NCBI GenBank assembly: GCA_963752225.1
Contig: CAVVXS010000007.1
Span: 1,674,001 to 1,738,000, forward strand
Origin: JBBROS01 sp963752225
Lineage (GTDB): Bacteria; Pseudomonadota; Alphaproteobacteria; Acetobacterales; Acetobacteraceae
Reading direction: 5' to 3'
DNA length: 64,000 nt
Of the stretch, positions 8,085 to 15,501 are shown piece after piece. How positions within the stretch are numbered: position 1 is the stretch's first letter; every line of letters begins with the position of its first letter. The notes under the pieces are model-generated. The model was given only the letters and a program-made list of their open reading frames with translations, was not told the DNA's origin and did not search any database. Made by a program: the position numbers and the translations under genes.

Positions 8085-9101
8085 ATGCTCGAGGCCAGCC
8101 GGGTCGCCAGCACGCCGCACGAGGCGGAGCGGTTGTTGCAGCACGAGGACGCCGAGCAGCTCGGCCGCAACGCCGACTCACCCGCCGAGATCGCCTGGCC
8201 GGGATGGCGCGCCGTCTTGCACCGCACCGCCATCGAGATGCTGACCGATCGCGTGGCGCTGGTCGCCGCCGGCTGCGCCTTCTACGCGACGCTGGCGATG
8301 TTCCCGGCCATCTCGATGCTGATCTCGGTCTACGGCTTGCTGTTCGATCCCGTGAGCGTGCTGCCGCAGCTGGCCACGCTGCAGGACTTGCTGCCGCCCT
8401 CGGCCTTCAAGCTGATCTCCGAGCGGGTGACAATGCTGGTCTCCAAACCGCCGGGTTCGCTCGGCTGGAGCCTGCTGGTCAGCACGGCGGTGACGCTGTG
8501 GTGCTCGGCCAGCGGCACCAAGTCGCTGATCGGCGCGCTGAACCTCGCCTACGAGGAACGCGAGCAGCGCAGCTTCCTGCGATACCAGGCGACGGCGTTT
8601 GCCATGACGCTGTGCGTGATCATGGGGACCGCCCTGGGGCTCGGCTTCCTGGTCGGGCTACCGCCGATGCTGAGCGTGCTGGGCTTTGCGTCGCACATGC
8701 AGGCGATGATCCGCGCGTTCAGCTCGGCGATGCTGATCTTGTCGGTGCTGGTCGCTTTGTCGCTGTTGTATCGCTACGGGCCGAGCCGGGCGGCGCCGCG
8801 CTGGCGCTGGGTGACGCCGGGATCGATGGTGGCGACGACGATCTGGGTCGCGGCGTCGGCGTTGTTCTCGTGGTATGTCGGGCGGTTTGCGACGTACGAC
8901 GCGATGTACGGCCCGCTCGGCACCGTGGCGGGCGTGATGATGTGGTTCTACGTCACCGCCTATGCCGTGCTGCTGGGCGCCGAACTGAATGCCGAGCTCG
9001 AACTGCAGACCATCAAGGACAGCACGCATGGACCGCCGCGCCCGTTGGGCCGCCGCGGCGCCTATGTGGCCGACCACGTCGCCGAAGCCCGGCGGCGGTA
9101 A
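8085..9101 (+). CDS. YihY/BrkB family inner-membrane protein
   Basis: A 338-residue polytopic membrane protein of the YihY/virulence factor BrkB family, often called RNase BN in older annotation although the nuclease assignment was withdrawn. About six membrane segments follow a 65-residue hydrophilic N-terminus. Family landmarks are AGCAFYATLAMFPAIS, LNLAYEERE and, at the end, the segment GVMMWFYVTAYAVLLGAELNAELE. The start at 8085 has GGGAG six bases upstream; the frame is open further upstream without ATG, GTG or TTG. The gene is divergent from odc. Confidence 0.85.
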   Translation: MLEASRVASTPHEAERLLQHEDAEQLGRNADSPAEIAWPGWRAVLHRTAIEMLTDRVALVAAGCAFYATLAMFPAISMLISVYGLLFDPVSVLPQLATLQDLLPPSAFKLISERVTMLVSKPPGSLGWSLLVSTAVTLWCSASGTKSLIGALNLAYEEREQRSFLRYQATAFAMTLCVIMGTALGLGFLVGLPPMLSVLGFASHMQAMIRAFSSAMLILSVLVALSLLYRYGPSRAAPRWRWVTPGSMVATTIWVAASALFSWYVGRFATYDAMYGPLGTVAGVMMWFYVTAYAVLLGAELNAELELQTIKDSTHGPPRPLGRRGAYVADHVAEARRR

Positions 9102-9129
9102 AGTCGCTGCTGCCGGCACTCCGGCCCGG

Positions 9130-9567
9130 CTACGGCGCTTCGGCGACCTCTTCCGGCTCGTCGACGTGCCTGGCGTCGAGCGTGACCATGGCGACGCCGC
9201 GGTCGATCATGCCGATCTTCGCGGCGGCGCCGCGGCTGAGGTCGATGATGCGGGCACGGTGGTCGGGCTGGCGGTCGTTGATGGTGACGACCACGCTGCG
9301 CCCGGTTTCCTGCACCGTCACCCGCACCTTGCTGCCGAGGGGCAATGTCGCATGGGCGGCGGTCAGCTTGCGGTCGTCGAACACGCTGCCGCTGCTGGTA
9401 CGGCGCCCATTGTGCCAGCCGCCATACCAGCTGGCCTGGCCGCTCTGCTGCCATCCGGATCCGGTTGGACCCCGTTGAATTTGCGCCCGGGCGGCGCCAG
9501 CCGCGACCAGCACGAGCGCAGCGGCGGGCAGGATTGCTGGGAGAAGGCGGGTCGCTGTTTGGACCAT
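9130..9567 (-). CDS. RlpA-like double-psi beta-barrel lipoprotein/secreted protein
   Basis: A 145-residue secreted protein with the RlpA double-psi beta-barrel and no SPOR domain. The signal peptide is residues 1–28 (hydrophobic run ending GAARA). The barrel holds GQASWYGGWHNGRRTSSG, the LTAAHATLPLGSKVRV strand and VVTINDRQP, with IDLSRGAAAKIGM closing it. RlpA proteins are lytic transglycosylases or their inactive relatives acting on peptidoglycan; no Cys lipobox is seen here. The chosen start at 9567 gives a clean signal peptide; ATG 9591 is an alternative. It lies between the convergent yihY gene and the thiG spacer. Confidence 0.8.
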   Translation of the reverse strand: MVQTATRLLPAILPAAALVLVAAGAARAQIQRGPTGSGWQQSGQASWYGGWHNGRRTSSGSVFDDRKLTAAHATLPLGSKVRVTVQETGRSVVVTINDRQPDHRARIIDLSRGAAAKIGMIDRGVAMVTLDARHVDEPEEVAEAP

Positions 9568-9878
9568 CCGAGGCCTCGTTCCGTTGCTCATACGGACGTG
9601 ATGCAATTACCGGCCGAACAGATCAACCCCTAAAGCCAAGTACCTCAAAGTCATCCAATGATTAACAGATCCCAAATGCCTCAATAATGGCTCATGTCAC
9701 CGAATAAGACGCATTCCAAGGCCGATACGTCTAAGTAACAGTTTGCGGCGACTTCGGAGATACTTATACCGAAGTCACCGTTGCTACGCGGCTGGGAGGA
9801 GGTGCGTCGAATGAACGAGCGGGGCGTCGCCGCTCGAGGCAGGCCGGGCCATGCGGGCCCATTGGGAGAAGGCCGTTG
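9568..9878. other. A/T-rich intergenic region with an inverted repeat
   Basis: No gene was found between thiG and the RlpA gene. The region is much richer in A and T than the surroundings. An inverted repeat at 9750–9776 has arms GACTTCGG and CCGAAGTC around an 11-base A/T loop. It could be the thiG terminator or an operator for the RlpA gene; no T tract decides between them. Confidence 0.4.
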
Positions 9879-10673
9879 TTAGCGGATCAGCCCCGTCAGC
9901 GGGCTCGACGGGTCGGCACCCATCCGACGCGGCATGCGTCCCGCCAGATGCGCGTGCCGCCCGGCCTCGACCCCCGCCTTCATGGCGCGGGCCATGCGCA
10001 CCGGGTCGCCGGCATGCGCGATCGCCGAGTTCAGCAGCACCGCCGTGCAGCCCAGCTCCATCGCGATCGCCGCGTCGGAGGCAGTCCCGACGCCGGCGTC
10101 GACCACCAGCGGCACCTTCGTCTGCTCGATCAGCATCGACAGCATGGCCGGGTTCTGGATGCCCAGGCCGGAGCCGATCGGCGCGCCCAGCGGCATGATC
10201 GCGACGCAACCCATGTCTTCGAGCCGCTTGGCCGCCACCGGGTCGTCGGCGCAATAGACCATCACCTCGAACCCGTCCTCGATCAGAACCTTGGCCGCTT
10301 CGAAGGTGCCGGCCATGTCGGGGTAGAGATGCGGCGCCGGCCCCAATACCTCGAGCTTGACGAGGTTCCAGCCGCCCGCCTCACGCGCGAGGCGCAGCGT
10401 GCGCACCGCCTCGTTGGCGGTGAAGCAGCCGGCGGTGTTGGGCAGATAGGTGAATCGCTTCGGGTCCACGAAATCCTGCAGCATCGGCGCGCCTGGATCC
10501 GACAGGTTCACCCGGCGCACCGCAACCGTCACCATCTCGGCGCCCGACGCCTCGATCGCCGCTGCCGTCTCCTCGAGGCTTTTGTACTTGCCGGTGCCGA
10601 CGATCAGCCGGGAGCGGAAGCTGCGCCCGGCCACGGTCCAGGTATCGGCCTCAGCCTGCGTGTATCCGTCCAT
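9879..10673 (-). CDS. thiG: Thiazole synthase ThiG
   Basis: A 264-residue TIM-barrel enzyme that forms the thiazole phosphate ring of thiamine from deoxyxylulose phosphate, dehydroglycine and ThiS thiocarboxylate. Landmarks are RLIVGTGKYKS near residue 25, VTVAVRRVN, the Schiff-base lysine in NLVKLEVLG, the phosphate-binding IGSGLGIQNP and VVDAGVGTASDAA. The length is typical. It follows thiS by four bases on the same strand, so the sulphur carrier and the synthase are co-transcribed. No thiO, thiE or thiC is visible nearby. Confidence 0.95.
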   Translation of the reverse strand: MDGYTQAEADTWTVAGRSFRSRLIVGTGKYKSLEETAAAIEASGAEMVTVAVRRVNLSDPGAPMLQDFVDPKRFTYLPNTAGCFTANEAVRTLRLAREAGGWNLVKLEVLGPAPHLYPDMAGTFEAAKVLIEDGFEVMVYCADDPVAAKRLEDMGCVAIMPLGAPIGSGLGIQNPAMLSMLIEQTKVPLVVDAGVGTASDAAIAMELGCTAVLLNSAIAHAGDPVRMARAMKAGVEAGRHAHLAGRMPRRMGADPSSPLTGLIR

Positions 10674-10677
10674 TGGG

Positions 10678-10896
10678 TCAGCCTCCGCCGATGAAATGCA
10701 CGATCTCCAGCCGGTCTCCCGGCGCGAGACGTGTCTGTTCGTAGGTCGAGCGGACCACGATCTCCTCGTTCCGCTCCACCGCCACCTTGCGCCGATCGAG
10801 CCGCAAGTGCTCCAGCAGCCCGGCCACGCTCAAGCCTTCGCTGACGCGGTGCGGGTCGCCGTTGACGGTGATGTCGAGTGCCTGGGCCGCATCCAT
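10678..10896 (-). CDS. thiS: Sulphur carrier protein ThiS
   Basis: A 72-residue ubiquitin-fold protein that carries sulphur as a C-terminal thiocarboxylate for ThiG. It shows the family pattern: ITVNGDP at the N-terminus, VAGLLEHLRLDRRKVAVERN in the middle, and an ending HFIGGG with the required terminal Gly-Gly. The frame is open upstream to 11043, but the ATG at 10896 gives the usual length. It sits 70 bases downstream of a glycosyltransferase gene on the same strand. I looked for a TPP riboswitch in that short gap and saw none. Confidence 0.93.
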   Translation of the reverse strand: MDAAQALDITVNGDPHRVSEGLSVAGLLEHLRLDRRKVAVERNEEIVVRSTYEQTRLAPGDRLEIVHFIGGG

Positions 10897-10966
10897 GGAC
10901 CGAATATGTGAGGCTGCCGGGGGCGCCGCAAGCACGGGGCGGCAAACCCCGGCGCCGCCGGCCGCC

Positions 10967-11743
10967 TCAGTGGGGCGCGTAGCGGCCGAGCACCACGCCG
11001 AACAGCTCGCGCAGCATCGCCGTGCGGCCGCGCAGCCCGGCAATCTTGGTCGGCGTTCGTCCCGCGGCGGGGTAAGCGCGCCGAACCGGGACCTCGCAGG
11101 TTCGATAACCCAGCTGACCGGCGCGGCAGGTCAGGTAGAACAGCAGCGCATAGTGGTCGAATACGGGACGGAACGGCGCCACGCGCGGGTCGGACAGATA
11201 GTCGGCGGAGTAGCCGCGGAACCCGTTGGTGGTGTCGGTCAGCCACTGCCGTCCGGCCAGGCTCAGCAACGGTGCATGCAGCAGACGGTTGGCGACGGTC
11301 CGGTCCCAGGGCGTGTTCACCGCGGCGCCGCCGGGCCGATAGCGCGAGCCCTGCACGTAGCCAAACCCGGCGTCGAGCCGGTCCACCATGGCGGCCACCG
11401 CTTCGACCCCGTCCTTGCCGTTGCCATCCATGGTGACGATGCCCTGATAGCCCTCGTCGAGGCACCAGGCGTAGGCCATGCGGAGTTGCGCCCCGAGCCG
11501 GCCCGGTCCGGTCTTGGTCAGCATGGCGCGCACGCCGGCTCCTCGCAGGAGCTCGGGTGCCAGCGCGCCGTCGCTGCTGCCGCCATCGGCGATCACCACA
11601 TCCACCGGCGGCGCCGCGTCCCGGATCCGGGCAAGCTGGGCACGGATCCGCTCGCCCTCGTTCAGCACCGGGATCACCAGCGCGTAGGCGTGCCGCCGGG
11701 GCGTGAGCACCTCGGCGTCGAAGCTCGGCAGCGCCCGCGTCAC
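10967..11743 (-). CDS. Glycosyltransferase family 2 (DPM1-like)
   Basis: A 258-residue GT2 enzyme without membrane segments. The nucleotide-sugar site is made of YALVIPVLNEGERIR, VVIADGGSSDG and VTMDGNGKDGVEA, the last in the place of the DxD metal motif. NGFRGYSADYL and the C-terminal Y-R-T-C-E-V-P-V strand resemble dolichol/polyprenol-phosphate sugar transferases. The start is GTG at 11743 with GGGAGGG just upstream; longer in-frame versions would overlap the isomerase gene. It is the last gene of the coupled five-gene cluster that begins at 15458. Confidence 0.82.
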   Translation of the reverse strand: MTRALPSFDAEVLTPRRHAYALVIPVLNEGERIRAQLARIRDAAPPVDVVIADGGSSDGALAPELLRGAGVRAMLTKTGPGRLGAQLRMAYAWCLDEGYQGIVTMDGNGKDGVEAVAAMVDRLDAGFGYVQGSRYRPGGAAVNTPWDRTVANRLLHAPLLSLAGRQWLTDTTNGFRGYSADYLSDPRVAPFRPVFDHYALLFYLTCRAGQLGYRTCEVPVRRAYPAAGRTPTKIAGLRGRTAMLRELFGVVLGRYAPH

Positions 11744-11771
11744 CCGGCGACCCTCCCTGTCACGGCAGACT

Positions 11772-12578
11772 TCACAGGTAGGTGTCGCGAACGAAGGCGA
11801 CCGCAGCTTCCAACGCGTCCGGCCAGCCCGGCACGGGCCGCATCTCGATCGAGATCGACCCCTCGTAGCCGCTATCGACCAGCGCGGCGGCGATCGGCAG
11901 GTGGTCGAGGCCACCCTGCCCGACCGGCGCCAAGTCCGGCTCGCTCACGTGCAGGTGCACCGCCAACGGCCCGGCGCCGACCAGCACCGACGGGTCCTCG
12001 GCGCCCGCGAACAGGGTGCCGGTGTCGATCTGCAGGCCGATGCCGGGCACGGCGGCCTCACTGACGAGGCGTAGGGCCTCGGCGGTGGTGGTCACGAAGC
12101 GGTTGCCGTACGATGCGGGCACCGCTTCGAATGCCAGGGACGAGCCGACCGCGGCAAAGGCCGGGGCAATCCGACGCAGGCCGCCGAGCGCGCGATGCCA
12201 TGCCTCGTCGGCGTCGAGGTCGCCGGGATCACGCTGCCGCGGCGCCCCGAACACGCAGGCGCGGGCGCCGAGCAGCCCGGCCAAGGCGGCGACATGGTCC
12301 AGGTGCTGCTCGAGCCGCGCTTGCTGCGCGGCGGAGCCGAACAGCGACACGTCGTCGGCCGCGAACGCGATGCCCTGCAGCGCGCAGCACTCCAGGCCGG
12401 CTTCGTCCAGGCGGTCGCGCAGCCGCCGCGCATCGTCGGCGATCCCGGTCCAGCGGCCAAAGACCGCATAGGGCGCGATCTCGACTGCGGTGCAGCCGAG
12501 CCGGGTCAGCAGCGCCAACCCGTCGCCGAGCGCATCGGCGGGCCAGGCCAGGTTGGAAACGGCGAGCGGCCCGGTCAT
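11772..12578 (-). CDS. Sugar phosphate isomerase/epimerase (TIM barrel)
   Basis: A 268-residue AP-endonuclease-2-like TIM barrel of the sugar phosphate isomerase/epimerase (IolE/Hyi-like) superfamily. Metal-binding positions are suggested by SSLAFEAVP, IGLQIDTGTL, VHLHVSEPDL and SISIEMRPV, spaced as in that fold. The substrate is not known. The ATG at 12578 overlaps the stop of the upstream epimerase by four bases; the downstream GT2 gene follows after 28 bases. In context it should prepare or interconvert a sugar for the neighbouring glycosyltransferases. Confidence 0.8.
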   Translation of the reverse strand: MTGPLAVSNLAWPADALGDGLALLTRLGCTAVEIAPYAVFGRWTGIADDARRLRDRLDEAGLECCALQGIAFAADDVSLFGSAAQQARLEQHLDHVAALAGLLGARACVFGAPRQRDPGDLDADEAWHRALGGLRRIAPAFAAVGSSLAFEAVPASYGNRFVTTTAEALRLVSEAAVPGIGLQIDTGTLFAGAEDPSVLVGAGPLAVHLHVSEPDLAPVGQGGLDHLPIAAALVDSGYEGSISIEMRPVPGWPDALEAAVAFVRDTYL

Positions 12579-13345
12579 GCGCGCGCTTGCGCGACGAAGC
12601 GGCCGATGGCGGCCAGGCTCGCCGCGCGGTCCATGATGTATGGCGCGGGTCCGCCGAACAACCCGGCGTGCCGGGTCCGCACGTCGTAACGCGGCGCCGG
12701 CTCGGCCGGGGCGCCGGTCGCCACGCCCGGGAATGCGGTATCGAGGATGGCCTGCATCGGCAACGGCTCCGGCACCAGGTTCACGCAACCGAGCCCGGCC
12801 CGGCGCACGACGCCAATGTCGCCCCAAAGCCGGTCGAGCGGATACCACTGGAACTCCGCGCGCGGGTTGATGTTGCCCAGCATGTGACCGTGCAGGAGGT
12901 CATACAGGGCGTTCTTGCGCAGGCCCGGCCCGAACAGCGCCGGCAGCCGCACCACAGCCAGGCGCGGGAACCGGCTGGCGCACCAGGCCTCGAGTTCCAG
13001 CCGATGACGCCCATAGGCGTGGTTGGCGATGCCATCGAGCGGCGTGTCCTCATCACCGCCGGCCTCGGGATGCGGATAGACGTCCACGGTCGAGATCAGG
13101 ACCATCTCGTCCGCGGTCACGGTGGCGAGCACGTCCGTCAGACGGGCGATGCCGGCCCGGTCCGATGCCGGGTCTTGGTTGGCGTGCCACTTCACCGCAC
13201 GCACCCCGGCACAGACCAGCAACCCGGCATGACGGCCGCGCAGAGCGTCGATGTTGCCGGAATGGAAGCAGGCGTCGAACGGCGCCGACCGCGCCAGGGT
13301 GCCGCCGACGAAGCCGGTATGGCCGATGAGCGCCGTGCCGATCAT
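12575..13345 (-). CDS. NAD-dependent epimerase/dehydratase-like (extended SDR) protein
   Basis: A 256-residue Rossmann protein of the extended SDR/sugar epimerase type. The dinucleotide loop is GHTGFVGGTL at residues 8–17, and VLISTVDVYP has the Ser strand. The usual catalytic YxxxK is replaced by Y-G-R-H-R in NHAYGRHRLELE, so the Lys is an Arg. VVRLPALFGPGLRKN resembles the substrate region of NAD-sugar epimerases. It starts at 13345, overlapping the previous gene by four bases, and its stop overlaps the isomerase gene in the same way. It may be a reductase, an epimerase or a non-catalytic relative. Confidence 0.78.
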   Translation of the reverse strand: MIGTALIGHTGFVGGTLARSAPFDACFHSGNIDALRGRHAGLLVCAGVRAVKWHANQDPASDRAGIARLTDVLATVTADEMVLISTVDVYPHPEAGGDEDTPLDGIANHAYGRHRLELEAWCASRFPRLAVVRLPALFGPGLRKNALYDLLHGHMLGNINPRAEFQWYPLDRLWGDIGVVRRAGLGCVNLVPEPLPMQAILDTAFPGVATGAPAEPAPRYDVRTRHAGLFGGPAPYIMDRAASLAAIGRFVAQARA

Positions 13346-14367
13346 GCCGGCACGTCGAGCCACGCCGGCTTGCCGAGTTGGAAGGCGCCCTCGGCGTCCA
13401 CGACGTTCAGGCTCTGCCGCCGCCGGGACAACGGGCTCCGGAGTTCCCGCACCACCAGCGAGCGGCGGCTGCGCGGCGGCGTCGCGGCCTGGATCTGGAT
13501 CACCTGCTCGCTGAGGAACAGCAGCACGATGCTGAAGACGAACAGGGTGCCGGACAGTTGCAGCGACAGCGTGGTCCAGCCCGGTGCCACGTGCGGCTGC
13601 AGCAGGAACACCGCAAAGACGTAGAGGCTGTAGAGCGCCGACCCGCCGCCGCCGAGCAGCGCGGCGTAGGAGGCGCTGCGCAACGGCAAGGCGCTCGCGC
13701 TCAGCAGCAGGCCGATGCCGTCCGTGAGCGCGCGGCGTGCCTGGCCCCGGCCTCCGTCGCGGTAAGCCAGGAGCGGCACCGCCAAGGCCGGGAAGCTAGG
13801 GCCGATGTCGCGGGCCCGCAGCCGCAATTCGGCCGCCGGACCGCCGGCCACGTGCAGCGCCGCCGCCCGGCTGAACACCCGCAGCCCGGTGGGGGCCATC
13901 GACAGCGACGCGCCGGTGATCCGGGCATACAGCGTGCAATACTGCTCCTGCAGCAACCGGCGGATCAGGCTGCGCGGGCCCGGCGCCGGGCGGTCCGCGA
14001 ACACCACGTCGTAACCGTCCCGCAGCGGCTCCAGCACCGCGAGCAGGTCGGCAGGCTCGTCCCGGTGCACGTCGCAGAACAGCACGACGTCGCCGACCGC
14101 GTGCTCGATGCCGACCAGGCGGGCCACGTCGTCGTGCACGCGCTCGGCCAGGAACACCACAGTGAGATCCGGGACGGCCGCGGTCAGCGCCTTGAGCGCG
14201 AGCGTCGTCTCGTCGGCGAGGCCGCCGGCGCCGTTCGCAACCAGGATCATCTCGAACTCCACGGCGGTCCGGCCGAGGGTGGCGGCGAATTGCTCCAGTT
14301 CCGCCTGATGCGGCGCCGCCGGGCCCGCCACGGCGACCAGCGATATCGAGGGCAGCAAGGGGGTCAC
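13342..14367 (-). CDS. Membrane-anchored GT2-type glycosyltransferase (ArnC/DPM-like)
   Basis: A 341-residue protein with an N-terminal GT2 domain and two C-terminal membrane segments (about 225–290), ending in LFLSEQVIQIQ, the place where ArnC/GtrB-type transferases have L-G-E-Y. The GT2 motifs are weakened: ILVANGAGG replaces the usual D-D-G-S loop and LFCDVHRDEPADLL stands where D-x-D is expected. It probably makes or uses a polyprenyl-phosphate sugar. The GTG at 14367 overlaps the FAD-oxidoreductase stop (GTGA); a TTG at 14382 is also possible. Confidence 0.75.
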   Translation of the reverse strand: MTPLLPSISLVAVAGPAAPHQAELEQFAATLGRTAVEFEMILVANGAGGLADETTLALKALTAAVPDLTVVFLAERVHDDVARLVGIEHAVGDVVLFCDVHRDEPADLLAVLEPLRDGYDVVFADRPAPGPRSLIRRLLQEQYCTLYARITGASLSMAPTGLRVFSRAAALHVAGGPAAELRLRARDIGPSFPALAVPLLAYRDGGRGQARRALTDGIGLLLSASALPLRSASYAALLGGGGSALYSLYVFAVFLLQPHVAPGWTTLSLQLSGTLFVFSIVLLFLSEQVIQIQAATPPRSRRSLVVRELRSPLSRRRQSLNVVDAEGAFQLGKPAWLDVPA

Positions 14368-15458
14368 GCCGCCATCCGCCAATCCTGGCCGCGCAGGTAG
14401 GCGCGGACATCGTAGACATTGTCGATCTTGGCGCCGAGCACCGACAGCACCCGCGGCATTTCCGCCGACCGCTCGATCAGGATGGGACGGCCATCGTCAG
14501 CCTCGTTCCGCGCCAGCGTCGCCTTGATCTCGAACAAGCTGCCGGCGACGGTGGCGCGGGCCAGGCACGGCAAGTAGCGCTGGCTGTCGCGCAGCATCGC
14601 CGCAGCGTGGGAGCGCTCCGGCCGCAGCCGGCTGCCGGGATGCACGCTCGCGGCATGCGGCGTGTAGCGGACGTGCGACAGGGAATGCAGCCCGACGGCG
14701 GCCGGGAACGGCATGGTCGAGAAGAACGGCCCGTCCATCACCGTGACGCCGATCCCGCGCAGGTCCGGCGGCGGCTCGATCAGCACCAGTTCGGCCAGTT
14801 CCTGCCGGATGCGGCTGCGCAGCGTGACGCCGGCGCGCTCGAGGCCGGCATAGGTGCAGTTGATCACGTGGTGAGCCCGCAATCGGTGCGGCCCTGCCTC
14901 TACCACCACGTGGTCGGCGCCTGAGTCCAGCACGGTCGCGGGGGTGCCGAGCCGGACCTCCACGCCCGCCTCGTGCAGCGCCGGGCGGAGCCGCGCGGCC
15001 ATGCGGGCTGCATCGAACGCGCTTTCACGGGCGAGAAAGGCCGCCTGAACAGCCGTGCCGTCGAACAGTGCCGCCAGACGAGGCGGCGCCGGGCGGCAGG
15101 GGACGCCAAGGACGCGGCAGAACGTCTCGAACTGCCCCGGACTGACGCTCGATCCGGCGGCGATGGCATAGATCTTCTGCAGGCCGTCGACCACCGCATA
15201 GGCGTAATCGGCCGCAAACGCCGCGTAGTTGGCGGACGAGCGCGCGGCGGTGCGCAGGTGGCGAGGATAATGGTAGCCGTTGTGCACCCGCGCCTGATTG
15301 ACGAACGACGCGCGCCGCATGATCCCGTCCTCTCGATCGACGATGACCACTCGCCGAAGCCCCAGGCGGCGCAGCTCAAGCGCGATCTCTACGCCGAAGA
15401 AGCCGGCGCCGATCACCAATGCGTCGCAACAGTCTGACCCGCCGGGTGAATGCCGCAT
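14364..15458 (-). CDS. FAD-dependent oxidoreductase (DAO family)
   Basis: A 364-residue flavoprotein of the D-amino-acid-oxidase fold. The FAD-binding GAGFFGVEIALELRR lies near residue 18, followed by the acidic strand end VVIVDRED. Further features are NQARVHNGYHYPRHLRT and VINCTYAGLE. It heads a leftward cluster of five genes that overlap or nearly overlap, and is divergent from the membrane protein at 15502. The family includes glycine oxidase ThiO, and thiS/thiG lie at the end of the same run, but the intervening sugar genes favour a glycan role. The substrate is unknown. Confidence 0.75.
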   Translation of the reverse strand: MRHSPGGSDCCDALVIGAGFFGVEIALELRRLGLRRVVIVDREDGIMRRASFVNQARVHNGYHYPRHLRTAARSSANYAAFAADYAYAVVDGLQKIYAIAAGSSVSPGQFETFCRVLGVPCRPAPPRLAALFDGTAVQAAFLARESAFDAARMAARLRPALHEAGVEVRLGTPATVLDSGADHVVVEAGPHRLRAHHVINCTYAGLERAGVTLRSRIRQELAELVLIEPPPDLRGIGVTVMDGPFFSTMPFPAAVGLHSLSHVRYTPHAASVHPGSRLRPERSHAAAMLRDSQRYLPCLARATVAGSLFEIKATLARNEADDGRPILIERSAEMPRVLSVLGAKIDNVYDVRAYLRGQDWRMAA

Positions 15459-15501
15459 TTGTCACCTGCTACTCGGGGGTAGTAGTGACTGTTGCCGAAC
15501 C

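Noticed and set aside
10897..10966. TPP riboswitch upstream of thiS
   Set aside because: The gap is only 70 bases and shows none of the conserved TPP riboswitch core.
14364..15458. FAD oxidoreductase as glycine oxidase ThiO
   Set aside because: thiS and thiG lie further down the same strand, but four sugar-related genes intervene and the cluster logic favours a glycan role; family membership alone cannot decide.
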